This document shows, in pieces, positions 25,104 to 34,414 of a DNA stretch of 64,000 nt; the stretch's first letter is position 1, and every line of letters starts with the position of its first letter. The DNA lies in contig JADLAX010000072.1 of NCBI GenBank assembly GCA_020848035.1, positions 1 to 64,000 of the forward strand, read 5' to 3'. Made by a program: the position numbers and the translations under genes. Source of the DNA: Anaerolineae bacterium. GTDB taxonomy: Bacteria > Chloroflexota > Anaerolineae > Promineifilales > Promineifilaceae. The notes beneath the pieces were generated by a model. That model made no database searches. It had not been told where the DNA came from and saw only the letters and a program-made list of their open reading frames with translations.

Positions 25104-27259
25104 AGATCCTCCTCCAAACTAGATAGCAGCCGTTCGCGGCTATCTGCCGTAATAGATGTTGACTGGAACAGCGCCTCTTTTGTTGTTTGCAATGTTTCCT
25201 CAGCAACCTTTTCTCGCTTGACAACCGGACGCCCTTGACGCCTAGTTTTTAGTTCTTCTACTTTGCGCCGAATATGCTTCCTCTCCTCCTGTCGCTGGGC
25301 AATTAACTCCCGTGTTTCCAGTAAATGAATAAGCCAGCTTTGCGGGCGAGGTAAACGACCCTGATGTTGTTGGCGAACCAACGCTTTGGCCATTTCTAGT
25401 TCCCATAAGCTCACGACTTCATACTGTCCATCAGCCAGGCGAAATTCTTGGGCATATGCATCTCCCAGCCACTCTCCCTTTTCAAATACGGCGACGCGGC
25501 TTATGTCGGATGGATCATAGTGCAGGTGAAGATGACGGCGTTGCCCTTGTCGGTTACGGCTGCGCAGGTCCGACAGGCTGGCATCCCAGTAGTGCAAACC
25601 AAAGAGACAGATTCCCGACCGGTTAGCTGTGCGTGTCTGGGGATGCAACCGCCAGAAACAACGGCTTAACTGGGGCGTCAGAGGAGGTGGCACTGGGGTC
25701 ATTAATTGCATTCCGGTCAGCCACTTTTCATGTGGTGTCATACCGGCCAATTCTCGATGAGGTGTGTGCAGGTAATCGGTGATGAGTTGGTAGATAATTT
25801 GCTCCACATCTCGGTATAACAAACAGGCTCCCTCACTGGCATTGTGCCAAGATCGTTGGTCCGGGCGCAGAATAGCCCCCGATAACCGTTCGCGCAATTG
25901 TCCGGACAAATTACCAAACAAGCGTTCCACTAATCCACCGTACCGGGCCTGGTAAGGTGGCCGGAAGATAATATCCATGGCTGTATACCGACCGCCGCCG
26001 GCCAGCGCACGGACCAGATTTTCCAATGAGTGGCTGTGGTGCGCCCAAGCATTGTCCAGGGAAACACGCTGAGGTATGCCAAAACAATCCCAGGGCATGG
26101 TGATGCCAAATGCTTCCAGCTCTGTTTTAGGCCAGATGGCATGCCGTAAGGCACCTTGTACGCTTTCAATACAGGGGTCTTCGTAGCCCAGAAAGAGCCC
26201 CAAGACGGCTCGTGAGTAGGCGTCAATGAGCACCGTCAGCCATAGTCGACTGAGTGTTTCGCGATACTCGTCGTCTACATGGAAAACATCTAACTTATAG
26301 TGGTCGGCAAAAACGTACTGGAGGGGCAATGTGGCCATGTCTACAAAACGGTCGAACAGGCGAAAGTTTGCTTCCCAGGCTGCTTGGCCATGACGAATTC
26401 TGTAGGTTTCGGCACCGACCTCTGGCTGGCTGTCAAACCAGTGCACGTAGTTATAGAACCAGGAACGAGACGGCAGCTGAACTTGGGTAAGACGAGAACG
26501 GTACGAAGTGTCGGCTAGCGCCTGGTCAATCCCTGAAAGAGCATCCAGTAATAATTCGATTAGGTCATCGCAATCCTCTGTGTCGCTATTGACCACGTCC
26601 AGCCACCAGTGGTGATTATGATGCCACATCTGTTGCAGAATTTGGTAAACGGTTTCTTTACGCAACGGAGGATTGCTACGGTAGAATCGCTGGATTATCG
26701 TATCGACGAAATGGAGGACGTTAGGATCCATCCGTGTCTTGCCGTATGTTTTGCGATGCAGCGCCATGGCGATTTGGGCTTGGTCGGCTTGATATTTCTT
26801 GTACATGCGCCGGTACTTGTAGTAAGTGCACAAAGCAATGGGTATGGGCAGAGCATGACACATGCGCTCTAGCGCGACTGTTCTGGAAACATCTTTCTCC
26901 AATTGATGGATGCGGGCGACGCCATTTTCTACTGCCTCTACTATTTGGATAATGTGTTTTGCTCTTTCCTGTAAGGACTCTGGCATTGAGGCGACGTCCA
27001 ATACCGGCATTGCCATTGTTTCTTGCATTTCTGCTGGCATTGTGAGTTCAGCAACCGTGGCTGCAAAATGTGTGGGCGGGTCAGCCGCAAATAATTCAGT
27101 CAATGTAAAGGCTGTTTGTTCGTCTGAATTAGCTGCTTGGGCAATCACCTGAAGTGGACGCTTGCTATCCCAGATGCAGATTTCATATAGCCGGTTCTGG
27201 TAGAGGAACCAATACCCGGGCTGCAACAGTTCCGTGGCTGTAAAGGGTGTTGCCTTCAT
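25100..27259 (-). CDS. TnsB/TniA-like DDE transposase
   Basis: 719 residues from the ATG at 27259, overlapping the tnsA stop. N-terminal helix-turn-helix domains for binding the end repeats, then an RNase-H-fold integrase core: FADHYKLD (D319 or D324) leading to WLTVLIDAYSRAVLG, SLDNAWAHH (D402), and GGLVERLFG (E445). Spacing between the last two is 42 residues, close to the family norm. A Mu-transposase-like C-terminal barrel follows (WRLHPQTRTANRSGICLFGLHYW), then a Lys/Glu-rich tail that probably contacts TnsC. An apparent longer start reads through tnsA and is rejected. Confidence 0.92.
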   Translation of the reverse strand: MKATPFTATELLQPGYWFLYQNRLYEICIWDSKRPLQVIAQAANSDEQTAFTLTELFAADPPTHFAATVAELTMPAEMQETMAMPVLDVASMPESLQERAKHIIQIVEAVENGVARIHQLEKDVSRTVALERMCHALPIPIALCTYYKYRRMYKKYQADQAQIAMALHRKTYGKTRMDPNVLHFVDTIIQRFYRSNPPLRKETVYQILQQMWHHNHHWWLDVVNSDTEDCDDLIELLLDALSGIDQALADTSYRSRLTQVQLPSRSWFYNYVHWFDSQPEVGAETYRIRHGQAAWEANFRLFDRFVDMATLPLQYVFADHYKLDVFHVDDEYRETLSRLWLTVLIDAYSRAVLGLFLGYEDPCIESVQGALRHAIWPKTELEAFGITMPWDCFGIPQRVSLDNAWAHHSHSLENLVRALAGGGRYTAMDIIFRPPYQARYGGLVERLFGNLSGQLRERLSGAILRPDQRSWHNASEGACLLYRDVEQIIYQLITDYLHTPHRELAGMTPHEKWLTGMQLMTPVPPPLTPQLSRCFWRLHPQTRTANRSGICLFGLHYWDASLSDLRSRNRQGQRRHLHLHYDPSDISRVAVFEKGEWLGDAYAQEFRLADGQYEVVSLWELEMAKALVRQQHQGRLPRPQSWLIHLLETRELIAQRQEERKHIRRKVEELKTRRQGRPVVKREKVAEETLQTTKEALFQSTSITADSRERLLSSLEEDL

Positions 27260-27978
27260 TGCTGCGCCTCCGGACCCTGCTTCACTGACGTTGCTCTTGT
27301 TGAAGCCAGCCAGATACGGGCATTGAGATGAAACGCACCACGCCAGATGAAGGGTGCCGTCCAGTCTATGTGGACTTGATTGTGCCAGATGAGATGGTAG
27401 AGGGTATTGAGCAGTAGACCGTTGGCATGGGCTGCGGAAGCATGGGACAAGATGGTCTGTGGGTGAACTGGAGTGCACCTTTCAAGTTGAGTTTCCCACC
27501 AAGTGGCGATCTCTTCATCCGCGTAAGCTTCAACGCGGAATGGAGCTAGCAAATCCAGACTGGCATATTCGTGGCCGGTGGGCAATGTTTCCTCTGTGTG
27601 AACACGGTATTTCCACCCCCGCTGTTGGCAAATCCGTCGGGCAGCGGTTTCTCGTTGTTGGATTGTCTCTTTTGTTTGTCGGCGCTGGGCAAGGGTAACT
27701 TCGTGCAGTTCGATTTGTCCGTCGGTCCGCCAGACCTGGAAGTCGGGCGTATATTGCCGGTTGCCGCCATTTTCGGCTGTGAAGGCTAATGTTTCCGGCT
27801 GGCTGGTAAAGTCGTTGACAGTTACATCCCGCTCCAGGAGCAGAATGAGCTTGCGCTCTTGCTCTGACTCGAACTGTACCAATCTGCCTCGTTTGTTGGT
27901 GGTGACTCCGTATGTATTCTTGTTGATGTGCCGAACACGTCGGACATTGTCTGGGGGTGGTTTGCGTTTGTAAATCAT
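27256..27978 (-). CDS. TnsA-like endonuclease
   Basis: 240 residues; GAAAAGGAGG lies before the ATG at 27978. Cleaves the 5' ends of Tn7-type elements to allow cut-and-paste. Contains VQFESEQERKLILLLERD (Glu of the nuclease site), YTPDFQVW (Asp), then QIELHEVTLAQ, where Tn7 TnsA has an ExK. The lysine position reads Thr, so the catalytic triad looks altered, or another lysine or glutamine substitutes. The C-terminal domain (about 150-235) matches the TnsA winged-helix part by position only. First gene of the transposon operon. Confidence 0.82.
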   Translation of the reverse strand: MIYKRKPPPDNVRRVRHINKNTYGVTTNKRGRLVQFESEQERKLILLLERDVTVNDFTSQPETLAFTAENGGNRQYTPDFQVWRTDGQIELHEVTLAQRRQTKETIQQRETAARRICQQRGWKYRVHTEETLPTGHEYASLDLLAPFRVEAYADEEIATWWETQLERCTPVHPQTILSHASAAHANGLLLNTLYHLIWHNQVHIDWTAPFIWRGAFHLNARIWLASTRATSVKQGPEAQQ

Positions 27979-27992
27979 TTGGAAAAGCCTCC

Positions 27993-28147
27993 TTTTCTAC
28001 AGTTACAGTGGATATAAATCACGTTTTCGACAGTTACACTGGATTACGTGGCGTAAGATTACGCTTATTTCCACTTTTTTAGGAAGCTTTCTGCTTTTTT
28101 CTCCGCTAAATCCGCTTTTCTATTCTACAGTTACGTTGGATCCGACA
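27993..28147. repeat. Right end of Tn7-like element: three transposase-binding repeats
   Basis: TTCTACAGTTACAGTGGAT (27995-28013), TTCGACAGTTACACTGGATT (28026-28045) and TTCTACAGTTACGTTGGAT (28123-28141) are related copies of the end-binding site. The first lies just before the tnsA ribosome site, so transposase binding could also repress the operon. Confidence 0.8.
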
Positions 28148-28170
28148 TTTGCCATCGGACATCAAAACAC

Positions 28171-28198
28171 TTTACGTGATCTGATGTGATGGTATAAT
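28171..28198 (+). promoter_or_regulatory. Predicted promoter of antirepressor-like gene
   Basis: TTTACG (28171-28176), 16-base spacer, TATAAT (28193-28198), followed by GATATAAGGATATAGGGATA, an AT-rich near-repeat that could be an operator. GAGGAGA precedes the ATG at 28246. Confidence 0.55.
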
Positions 28199-28245
28199 AG
28201 GATATAAGGATATAGGGATACAAAAACAACGAGGAGATATTCGTT

Positions 28246-29070
28246 ATGGCTGATTTGCGACCGCTAGATCATTTTCCTTTTGAATTTTATGGGGAAGTTT
28301 TTACGGCCGTCCTGGCTAATGACCGTCATCTTTACGTGCCTTTACATGACATGTGTCTGGCATTAAGTGTGCAAACGAACGGCCAAATTCGCCGGATTCG
28401 CGAGAATGAGGCGATTGCCGACGCCCTCGTGCCGCTGGTTATCGCCCGTGCTTACCAGAATGAAGGTGTACAAACCAGAGAAATGCTCTGTTTGCGCCTG
28501 GACCGGCTGCCTTTTTGGTTAGGCACCATGCAGCCAAATCGTATCAAAGATGAGGCTAAACGGGCGCAGGTCATACGTTTCCAGCGCGAATTTGCTGATG
28601 TGGCCTGGTCCGCTTTCCGCAGTCAGATATTGCCCACAGATATGCTGGCCGAACTCGATGCCACGTTGTCGCCAACGCAACAAGAATATTTGCGCCTCAT
28701 GGATGAAGCGGCCGCTTTGCGGCAAGGCGTATCTCGTCATGAGGAACGATTGGGATCGCTGGAACAGCGGATGGCCGATTTCGAAGCTAGACTTGTAGGC
28801 ACTGATTTCATCAACCCCGCCCAAATGAAAGAATACACAGATATGGTGGGAATTCTGGCCCATCTACTGCGTAAGAAAAAGAAGGGGAATGAAGCCACCG
28901 TCCACGCCGAAGTCAAACGCCAGTTCCAGGTACCAGCCTACCAATTAATTCCTGAAGCTGAATTTGATCACGTCAAACGCTTTATGCGTGACTGGTACCG
29001 GCGGTTGGCCGGTCCTGATGTGGCTATCCCCACCATCTTTGAGCAGCCCAGCCAGAAGAGATTGTTATGA
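28246..29070 (+). CDS. Phage-antirepressor N-terminal domain protein
   Basis: 274 residues. The first 110 residues match the P22-antirepressor N-terminal pattern (FYGEVFTAVLANDRHLYVPLHDMCLALSVQTNGQIRRIREN, then LCLRLDRLPFWLGTMQPNRIKDEAKRAQVIRFQREFADVAW). A coiled coil follows (about 145-185, RQGVSRHEERLGSLEQRMADFEARL). The C-terminal 80 residues (HAEVKRQFQVPAYQLIPEAEFDHVKRFMRDWYRRL) resemble the DNA- or partner-binding tails of ORF6C/KilA-like proteins. Probably a regulator of the element. It overlaps the next gene by four bases. Confidence 0.75.
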   Translation: MADLRPLDHFPFEFYGEVFTAVLANDRHLYVPLHDMCLALSVQTNGQIRRIRENEAIADALVPLVIARAYQNEGVQTREMLCLRLDRLPFWLGTMQPNRIKDEAKRAQVIRFQREFADVAWSAFRSQILPTDMLAELDATLSPTQQEYLRLMDEAAALRQGVSRHEERLGSLEQRMADFEARLVGTDFINPAQMKEYTDMVGILAHLLRKKKKGNEATVHAEVKRQFQVPAYQLIPEAEFDHVKRFMRDWYRRLAGPDVAIPTIFEQPSQKRLL

Positions 29071-29372
29071 GCAAACAACGAAAAGTGCAATTAACGGACG
29101 AAGTGTGGGCCACAACTCAGGAACGGGCCGTTTTAGAAGGCAAAACGGCCAGTGATATTTGCGAGCATGTACTCCAACATTATCTGGAGCTGGACGAGAA
29201 ACCGCCTGCGCAAATCACGGCGATTCCCGCAGGGTCCAAAGTGCGCTCGGTTTACATCTCTCAGATAACCTGGGCCGAGGCGAAGGGGTGTAAAGTCAGA
29301 GAGGATCGGCCGATCGGGGCAATTTTGGAACAGCAATTGCGGGCGTATCTGGGGCTTCCCATCTCGAAGTGA
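29067..29372 (+). CDS. Tandem ribbon-helix-helix protein
   Basis: 101 residues, overlapping the antirepressor gene (ATGA). Two internally similar halves: KVQLTDEVWATTQERAVLEGKTASDICEHVLQHYLEL and SVYISQITWAEAKGCKVREDRPIGAILEQQLRAYLGL. Each has the strand-helix-helix outline of a ribbon-helix-helix domain, so one chain could form the usual dimeric DNA-binding unit. Likely a transcription regulator working with the antirepressor. No toxin gene follows. Confidence 0.6.
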   Translation: MSKQRKVQLTDEVWATTQERAVLEGKTASDICEHVLQHYLELDEKPPAQITAIPAGSKVRSVYISQITWAEAKGCKVREDRPIGAILEQQLRAYLGLPISK

Positions 29373-29537
29373 TGAGCAAGCGTCTCTTGAGGCTTTTCTG
29401 ATGTAAGCGAATGAGAAGAAAGGCATGGGACCAAGTTGGCAGCTATCCCCTACAATTTGTAAAGTGACTTTTATAACCGATGTGAGGCTGCGTTTTAGCC
29501 AACACCTCTTGAAATTTATCCGATAGCTAAAGAATTT

Positions 29538-32500
29538 ATGGAAGACAACGCCGCAACCACCCAATTACGACAATTGCTCATGACTTATTTCACTCTAGCA
29601 GAATTGCATGAGCTATGCTTCGATATGGGCTTCGATTTTGAAAATTTGCCCAATATTTATGGGGAAAAGCCGAAAAATGTCATTGCCCTTATCAAAATAT
29701 TACACGGGCAAAACAGGCTTCCTGAATTTGTGGAGCTTTGCCGCCAAAAACGGCCTCGGGTTGACTGGCCAGCTGCGCCAACAAGGCTTTATTTTGAAGA
29801 GGACATACAAGCGGAGGCAAAGCTACAAGATGCCTTAGACGAGTACAAGAAATACATTCGGGGAAAGTGGGGAAGGGATTCACTACTAGATCGCCCTCTG
29901 GCTGACTTCTATATTCCGCTGCAAGGCCAGGGACCAGCGGAGAAAAAGTTAAAGGAAGATAATTCCGCTTCCGAAAAAGGCCAAGACTCATCACCTGAAT
30001 CCACTCTTGAAAATTCTAAAGTCAGCATACAAGATCAGAAAAATCATGATAAAAAAGAGCCGCAATTTGTTCTTCAATACCCCTTGCCTCTTGATTTGCA
30101 AGAAGCCCTAAAAAAGCATGAACGATTAATCGTACTAGGGACAGCCGGTACAGGGAAAAGCACCTTTTTACGCCATCTCGTCCATCAAAAAACCTCAAAC
30201 AATGACAGTGCTGTTCCCATTTGGGTGAGCCTGGCAGACTTTGCGAAAGTAATTGAAAATCCTCAGCCAGGAGCAAAAACCAGGCTAAAGCAATGGGCCA
30301 TAGAAACGGCGCACGAAGATCCAACTATACAAGCCATCTTAAATAGGGCGGTTGAAGAGAATCAAGTGTTGTGGCTGCTGGATGGATTTGATGAAACCGG
30401 CAACCAAATGAATAAGGTGGCTGACGCCATTGCCCAATTACCCTCTAAAAATCAATTGGTATTGACCACGCGCCCTGATACTCTTTTAGGGTATCAGCAC
30501 AGATTTAATGCCACGCAGTATGAATTGCGTGATCTGAGCCAGCATGACGTTCAACAATTCTTGCAAAAGTGGTTTGACGACCAGGATAAAACCTCAGACG
30601 TTCTAAAGTGGCTTACCGATGCCGATCACCCCCAGCGGCGGGAGCTAATCACCAAACCGCTTCATCTTGTGCTGTTGGCAACGATTGCAAAGGAAACCAG
30701 CCGAAACGATTTCCCAGAAACGCGAGTGCAATTATATGGAAAGTTCAAAGACATCTTTTTGGACAAACGTATAAAGAAGAAAAGAGATGGCAACGGGTTT
30801 TTTCAGTTAGGAACGCTGAAAAGAGATGAGGCTCGCGCTGCGGCTATAAAAGGTTTCCACTGTCTAGGCTGGGTCCTGTTCCACCAGGAAAAGGAACTCA
30901 GCACCAACGGCATAACCATAGACAAGCAAGTTATTGATTGTCTAAAACAAGCCGAGTACTCAAACGAAGATGCAGAAGCAATCTTATCATTTTGGCAGGA
31001 AGCCGGTGTACAGAAATCGTTTCATCAGATGCTTTGGCCCTACGCGGTCGCTTGCAAACTGCATGATGATTGGCAAAAAGATGCCGAAAACACCTGGCAA
31101 TTTCTGTCATCGGCAACACGCGAATTACCTTATGCCTCCCGCCTGCACCACCCTGCCTGGCAAGAGCCAATACTCATGCTGGCTGCGCTAATGGCTGAAC
31201 AAAAGCAACGTAGCGAAGATAACAACCAACTCGACAATTTGATTGGACACCTGTTAGGCAAAGGAGACAAAGAAGAACGTTACCTACATCAAAATTTACG
31301 CCTGGCAGCCGCTATTCTGGGCGAGGTTGGACCTGGGAAATTAACGAAAAAATATGAGCTGAAAATTGTTAAGCAATTAGGGCAACTGGCAGGTGACTAT
31401 TCTAAGGAACAGTCAATAACTTTTTACGCAACATCAGTAGGATTATTTATATTAGGTCTACTAGTTTCCTACCAATATCTTTCTCTACTCCCATTTTGGG
31501 TTGTGGCAACTTTTTGGACTGTTTTTTGGTTTGTTTGGTGGAGATCTATATCACTACCTGGAATTTTAGGCCGATCAAGTTTGGTCATCTCCACTCTAGT
31601 AATGCGTGCAAACACCTTGTTTATGCGCTTTTTGGGATTATCCAGCCCTAATCGGAAAATCTTCATTGAAGCTCTGTCATCGGCAGATGTGTCAGCTATT
31701 CCACAGCTAGAACGTACGATTTTTGAATTACTGCCGGACTCTAAATTGCGCTATGAAGTGCTAAAAGTTCTAGGAAATATCGGAAGTAAAGAGGCTGTGC
31801 CTTTTCTCTCTCGTATCATGAATGAGGGAAGAGGGGTTATCAGGCTTGCAGCAGCAGATGCTTTGGGAAAAATAGATCAGGAAACAGCCACACAAGCGCT
31901 CATTCGAGGAATAGAATATAGCGAATATATTGCTTTACGTGGGGAAATCAATTGGTATAAAGCGAACTCCCCTTTCATAGTTAGCTCAACGGCCGTTTCA
32001 CCTCTCATCGATGCCTCAAAGAACAGTCGCGAAAGTAGCGTACGACGATTAGCTGCAATCACTTTGGGCGAGATTGGGGATAAAAGAGCGATACCACCCC
32101 TAATCGCCGCTTTGGATGACAATTCGGATTTCGTCAGTGAACCTGCTGCAAATGCCCTAGTCAAAATTGGAATAGACGCCATACCAGACTTGCACGCGGC
32201 ATTGAACAAGGAGTCTGTTAGTAACCCCACCCGCTATAGAATCGCCCTTATCTTAGTCGATCTTGGTGACTTTCGTGCAATTCACCACCTAATGCCGTAT
32301 TTAAAAAACAGCGATGGAGATGTCGTTCGTAACACAATACGAAAAGTGTTGGTTCAAATAGGTAAAGTCAGAGGCAAAAAAGCAGTGTATCAGTATCTCC
32401 AGATATGCAAATTGAACCCTTACGACCGGACTACAACAATTGCATTCCAGAATGCGCTTGAGGAACTAGATTTACCTGGGGCTGTTTTTGAGCTAATTGA

Positions 32501-34103
32501 CTTGTCGTCTTCATCCTTACAATATTTTTTACTTGAAGCACTTGGGGACCTGAAAATATCATTGGTCGAGATTGAAAACGATCTCATTCGTGCAGCAAAC
32601 AACGATGCCTGGAAAGGCAAATGGCAAAGTGTCCAGATAATTAAAATTTTAGGGGAAATCGGTAGTGTGGATGCTATTCCCAATCTGCTTGATATTTTAA
32701 GCAAGAATCAGGGTATTTTTGCAGGAATTGCCCAAAACCCAGCTGACTACGAAAACATTCGTGTGTTGATAAAGGGTTTGAATTACTGGGCGGTAGAAAA
32801 AGCAGCCATTGAAGCATTAGGTAAAATCAAGGCTGGTGTCGCCGTGCCCGCACTTACCCATATCTTGACGTTTGACGACAAAAAGATTGTTGCTGCAATC
32901 ACAACAGCGTTTAAACAGGAAGATGTCCGTGAGACTATTACTACATCTATTTATTTTGCTAATCTCCCAGATCTCCGCGCCACAGCAGCAATTGCTCTAA
33001 GGGAAATCGGTTCTACAGCACCGTTGGACTCGATCTTCCATGTCTTAGCCAGGAATGATAATGCGGGGCACATAGATGCCGTACATGCCCTAGGAACAAT
33101 TGGTGATGTGAAAGCAATTCCGCATCTCATCAAAATTCTGACAACCGCGAACGGCAATTTTCCATGGGAAGAGGCTAATCTATATAAGGCCACAGCAACA
33201 GCTCTAGGGCAAATTGGAAATGCAAGAGCCATTCCTCCTCTTATCGATCTCCTGAGAAACAGTTATGATTCTGGTATACGGGATGAGGCCGTGAAAGCCT
33301 TGAAACAGATTGATATTGATAGTGCCGATAAAGAGACAATCTCGAACCTTATTGAAGCTCTAGGCGACTGGCGAGAACAAATACACCAAACAGCGAGCGA
33401 AATACTGGTGGGAATGGGAGGTTCAGTCGTGAAGCTTCTCTGCGACGCCTTGAGAAATAGCGATGATCAGCAAGTACGCTATCAAATCATGCAGATTTTA
33501 GGGGAAATTGGAGATGGAAATGCAATCCCCCTCCTTATTGAAGCACTCGAAAGCAGCGATAAAAGTGTTGGTCGGGCAGCTGTACAAGCATTGGCAAAAA
33601 TTGGGAGTATTGAAGAGGATGATTTCGAGAAACTTGTTGAGGCATTCAATGATAGGCAAAAATCATATTTACATGCAGAAACTGCCGTTACTTTAGGGCA
33701 ACTTGCTGGGTCTATTTCTGATAAAAATGCCCTGCAATCTGCCCGAAAAGCATTGTGGCAGCGACGATTTGCCCATTACAAAGAAAATGTCTTTCTCGCT
33801 TATGAGAAAGTCGTGACCAGTCTCATCATTGCTCAAGTCCGCCAGCTATCGCCAAATGACATAAACCTTTCTTCAGGGTCACCCACAAAGACTATTTTTC
33901 TTTCTCATCTACGGGATACGAAATGGTTGCTCTTGCTATTTGGGGCGCTCCTTCTGGTTGCCATCGAAACATTTTCCGGCCTATTCGCAGAAATTTTGAG
34001 GCCCTATTTGCCATCGGGAATAGCAGGTCTCGCCATTCTCCTCGTGATAATCGTCTTGTTAATAGCTTCCCAAAGCCACTTTCATGATTCAGCAAGCAAG
34101 TAA
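29538..34103 (+). CDS. STAND NTPase: death-like EAD, NACHT, HEAT repeats, membrane segments
   Basis: 1521 residues. Residues 5-78 (LRQLLMTYFTLAELHELCFDMGFDFENLPNIYGE...RLPEFVELCRQKRP..DW) match the death-fold effector-associated domains of bacterial STAND systems. NACHT: Walker A GTAGTGKST (201-209), Walker B LWLLDGFDE (278-286), sensor LVLTTRPD (307-314). Two membrane helices near 628-670, then about fifteen HEAT/PBS-type repeats (for example IGSKEAVPFL, IGDKRAIPPLIAAL, IGNARAIPPLIDLL, IGDGNAIPLLIEAL) to about 1430, and two more helices near 1463-1512. The architecture suggests a membrane-associated sensor that oligomerises on recognising an invader and recruits an effector through the EAD; no partner EAD effector is visible. 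Only one ACGGCCGT palindrome, so probably acquired. Confidence 0.87.
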   Translation: MEDNAATTQLRQLLMTYFTLAELHELCFDMGFDFENLPNIYGEKPKNVIALIKILHGQNRLPEFVELCRQKRPRVDWPAAPTRLYFEEDIQAEAKLQDALDEYKKYIRGKWGRDSLLDRPLADFYIPLQGQGPAEKKLKEDNSASEKGQDSSPESTLENSKVSIQDQKNHDKKEPQFVLQYPLPLDLQEALKKHERLIVLGTAGTGKSTFLRHLVHQKTSNNDSAVPIWVSLADFAKVIENPQPGAKTRLKQWAIETAHEDPTIQAILNRAVEENQVLWLLDGFDETGNQMNKVADAIAQLPSKNQLVLTTRPDTLLGYQHRFNATQYELRDLSQHDVQQFLQKWFDDQDKTSDVLKWLTDADHPQRRELITKPLHLVLLATIAKETSRNDFPETRVQLYGKFKDIFLDKRIKKKRDGNGFFQLGTLKRDEARAAAIKGFHCLGWVLFHQEKELSTNGITIDKQVIDCLKQAEYSNEDAEAILSFWQEAGVQKSFHQMLWPYAVACKLHDDWQKDAENTWQFLSSATRELPYASRLHHPAWQEPILMLAALMAEQKQRSEDNNQLDNLIGHLLGKGDKEERYLHQNLRLAAAILGEVGPGKLTKKYELKIVKQLGQLAGDYSKEQSITFYATSVGLFILGLLVSYQYLSLLPFWVVATFWTVFWFVWWRSISLPGILGRSSLVISTLVMRANTLFMRFLGLSSPNRKIFIEALSSADVSAIPQLERTIFELLPDSKLRYEVLKVLGNIGSKEAVPFLSRIMNEGRGVIRLAAADALGKIDQETATQALIRGIEYSEYIALRGEINWYKANSPFIVSSTAVSPLIDASKNSRESSVRRLAAITLGEIGDKRAIPPLIAALDDNSDFVSEPAANALVKIGIDAIPDLHAALNKESVSNPTRYRIALILVDLGDFRAIHHLMPYLKNSDGDVVRNTIRKVLVQIGKVRGKKAVYQYLQICKLNPYDRTTTIAFQNALEELDLPGAVFELIDLSSSSLQYFLLEALGDLKISLVEIENDLIRAANNDAWKGKWQSVQIIKILGEIGSVDAIPNLLDILSKNQGIFAGIAQNPADYENIRVLIKGLNYWAVEKAAIEALGKIKAGVAVPALTHILTFDDKKIVAAITTAFKQEDVRETITTSIYFANLPDLRATAAIALREIGSTAPLDSIFHVLARNDNAGHIDAVHALGTIGDVKAIPHLIKILTTANGNFPWEEANLYKATATALGQIGNARAIPPLIDLLRNSYDSGIRDEAVKALKQIDIDSADKETISNLIEALGDWREQIHQTASEILVGMGGSVVKLLCDALRNSDDQQVRYQIMQILGEIGDGNAIPLLIEALESSDKSVGRAAVQALAKIGSIEEDDFEKLVEAFNDRQKSYLHAETAVTLGQLAGSISDKNALQSARKALWQRRFAHYKENVFLAYEKVVTSLIIAQVRQLSPNDINLSSGSPTKTIFLSHLRDTKWLLLLFGALLLVAIETFSGLFAEILRPYLPSGIAGLAILLVIIVLLIASQSHFHDSASK

Positions 34104-34414
34104 GCTTTGAACGGTTCTCGCAAAAAGCATCATGGCTGCGGCCTAATTATAGCCAGCGCGTTTTTCGGATTGATTGCAATACCAGCACGGTTGGCAAAAG
34201 AGTTCCCAACCCCGATCAAGCCAACTCTATGTTGCCGTAACGACAACGCAGGATATTAATCGGTCGATCCCCCTGCGCGTTGTTATAACCACGCAGGGAC
34301 AATTCTGATAACGCCCCCAATCAGGCCACTCGAATAATCTGTCTGCAAACTTCAGACAGTTCAACACCACACCCCGCTTTCCCTACCCCTGCAATGGCCG
34401 ACCACTGACCACTC
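34104..34414. other. Convergent intergenic region
   Basis: Lies between the ends of the NACHT gene and the minus-strand gene at 34415. No gene or clear terminator hairpin seen. Confidence 0.4.

Larger units (their letters stand above)
21908..28147. mobile_element. Tn7-like transposon, 6240 bp, complete with target duplication
   Basis: Terminal inverted repeats of 28 bp with 27 identities: both begin TGTC and share ATCCAACGTAACTGTAGAAT. The left end is 21908-21935, the right end 28120-28147. Direct 5-bp duplication TTTGC at 21903-21907 and 28148-28152. Genes on the minus strand in the order tnsA, tnsB, tnsC, tniQ/tnsD, all overlapping. Extra transposase-binding repeats lie inside both ends. 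No cas genes, CRISPR array or antibiotic-resistance cargo. The element contains no ACGGCCGT palindrome although the surrounding DNA has one per kb, which supports recent arrival. Confidence 0.92.

Noticed and set aside
21908..28147. CRISPR-associated transposon
   Set aside because: No cas genes and no repeat-spacer array were seen in or near the element; target selection appears TnsD-type.
28153..28245. Attachment site for the Tn7-like element in a tRNA or glmS end
   Set aside because: The flanks contain neither a tRNA-like cloverleaf nor glmS coding sequence.
29373..29537. Toxin gene partner of the ribbon-helix-helix protein
   Set aside because: The gap contains no supported frame; the next gene is the NACHT protein.
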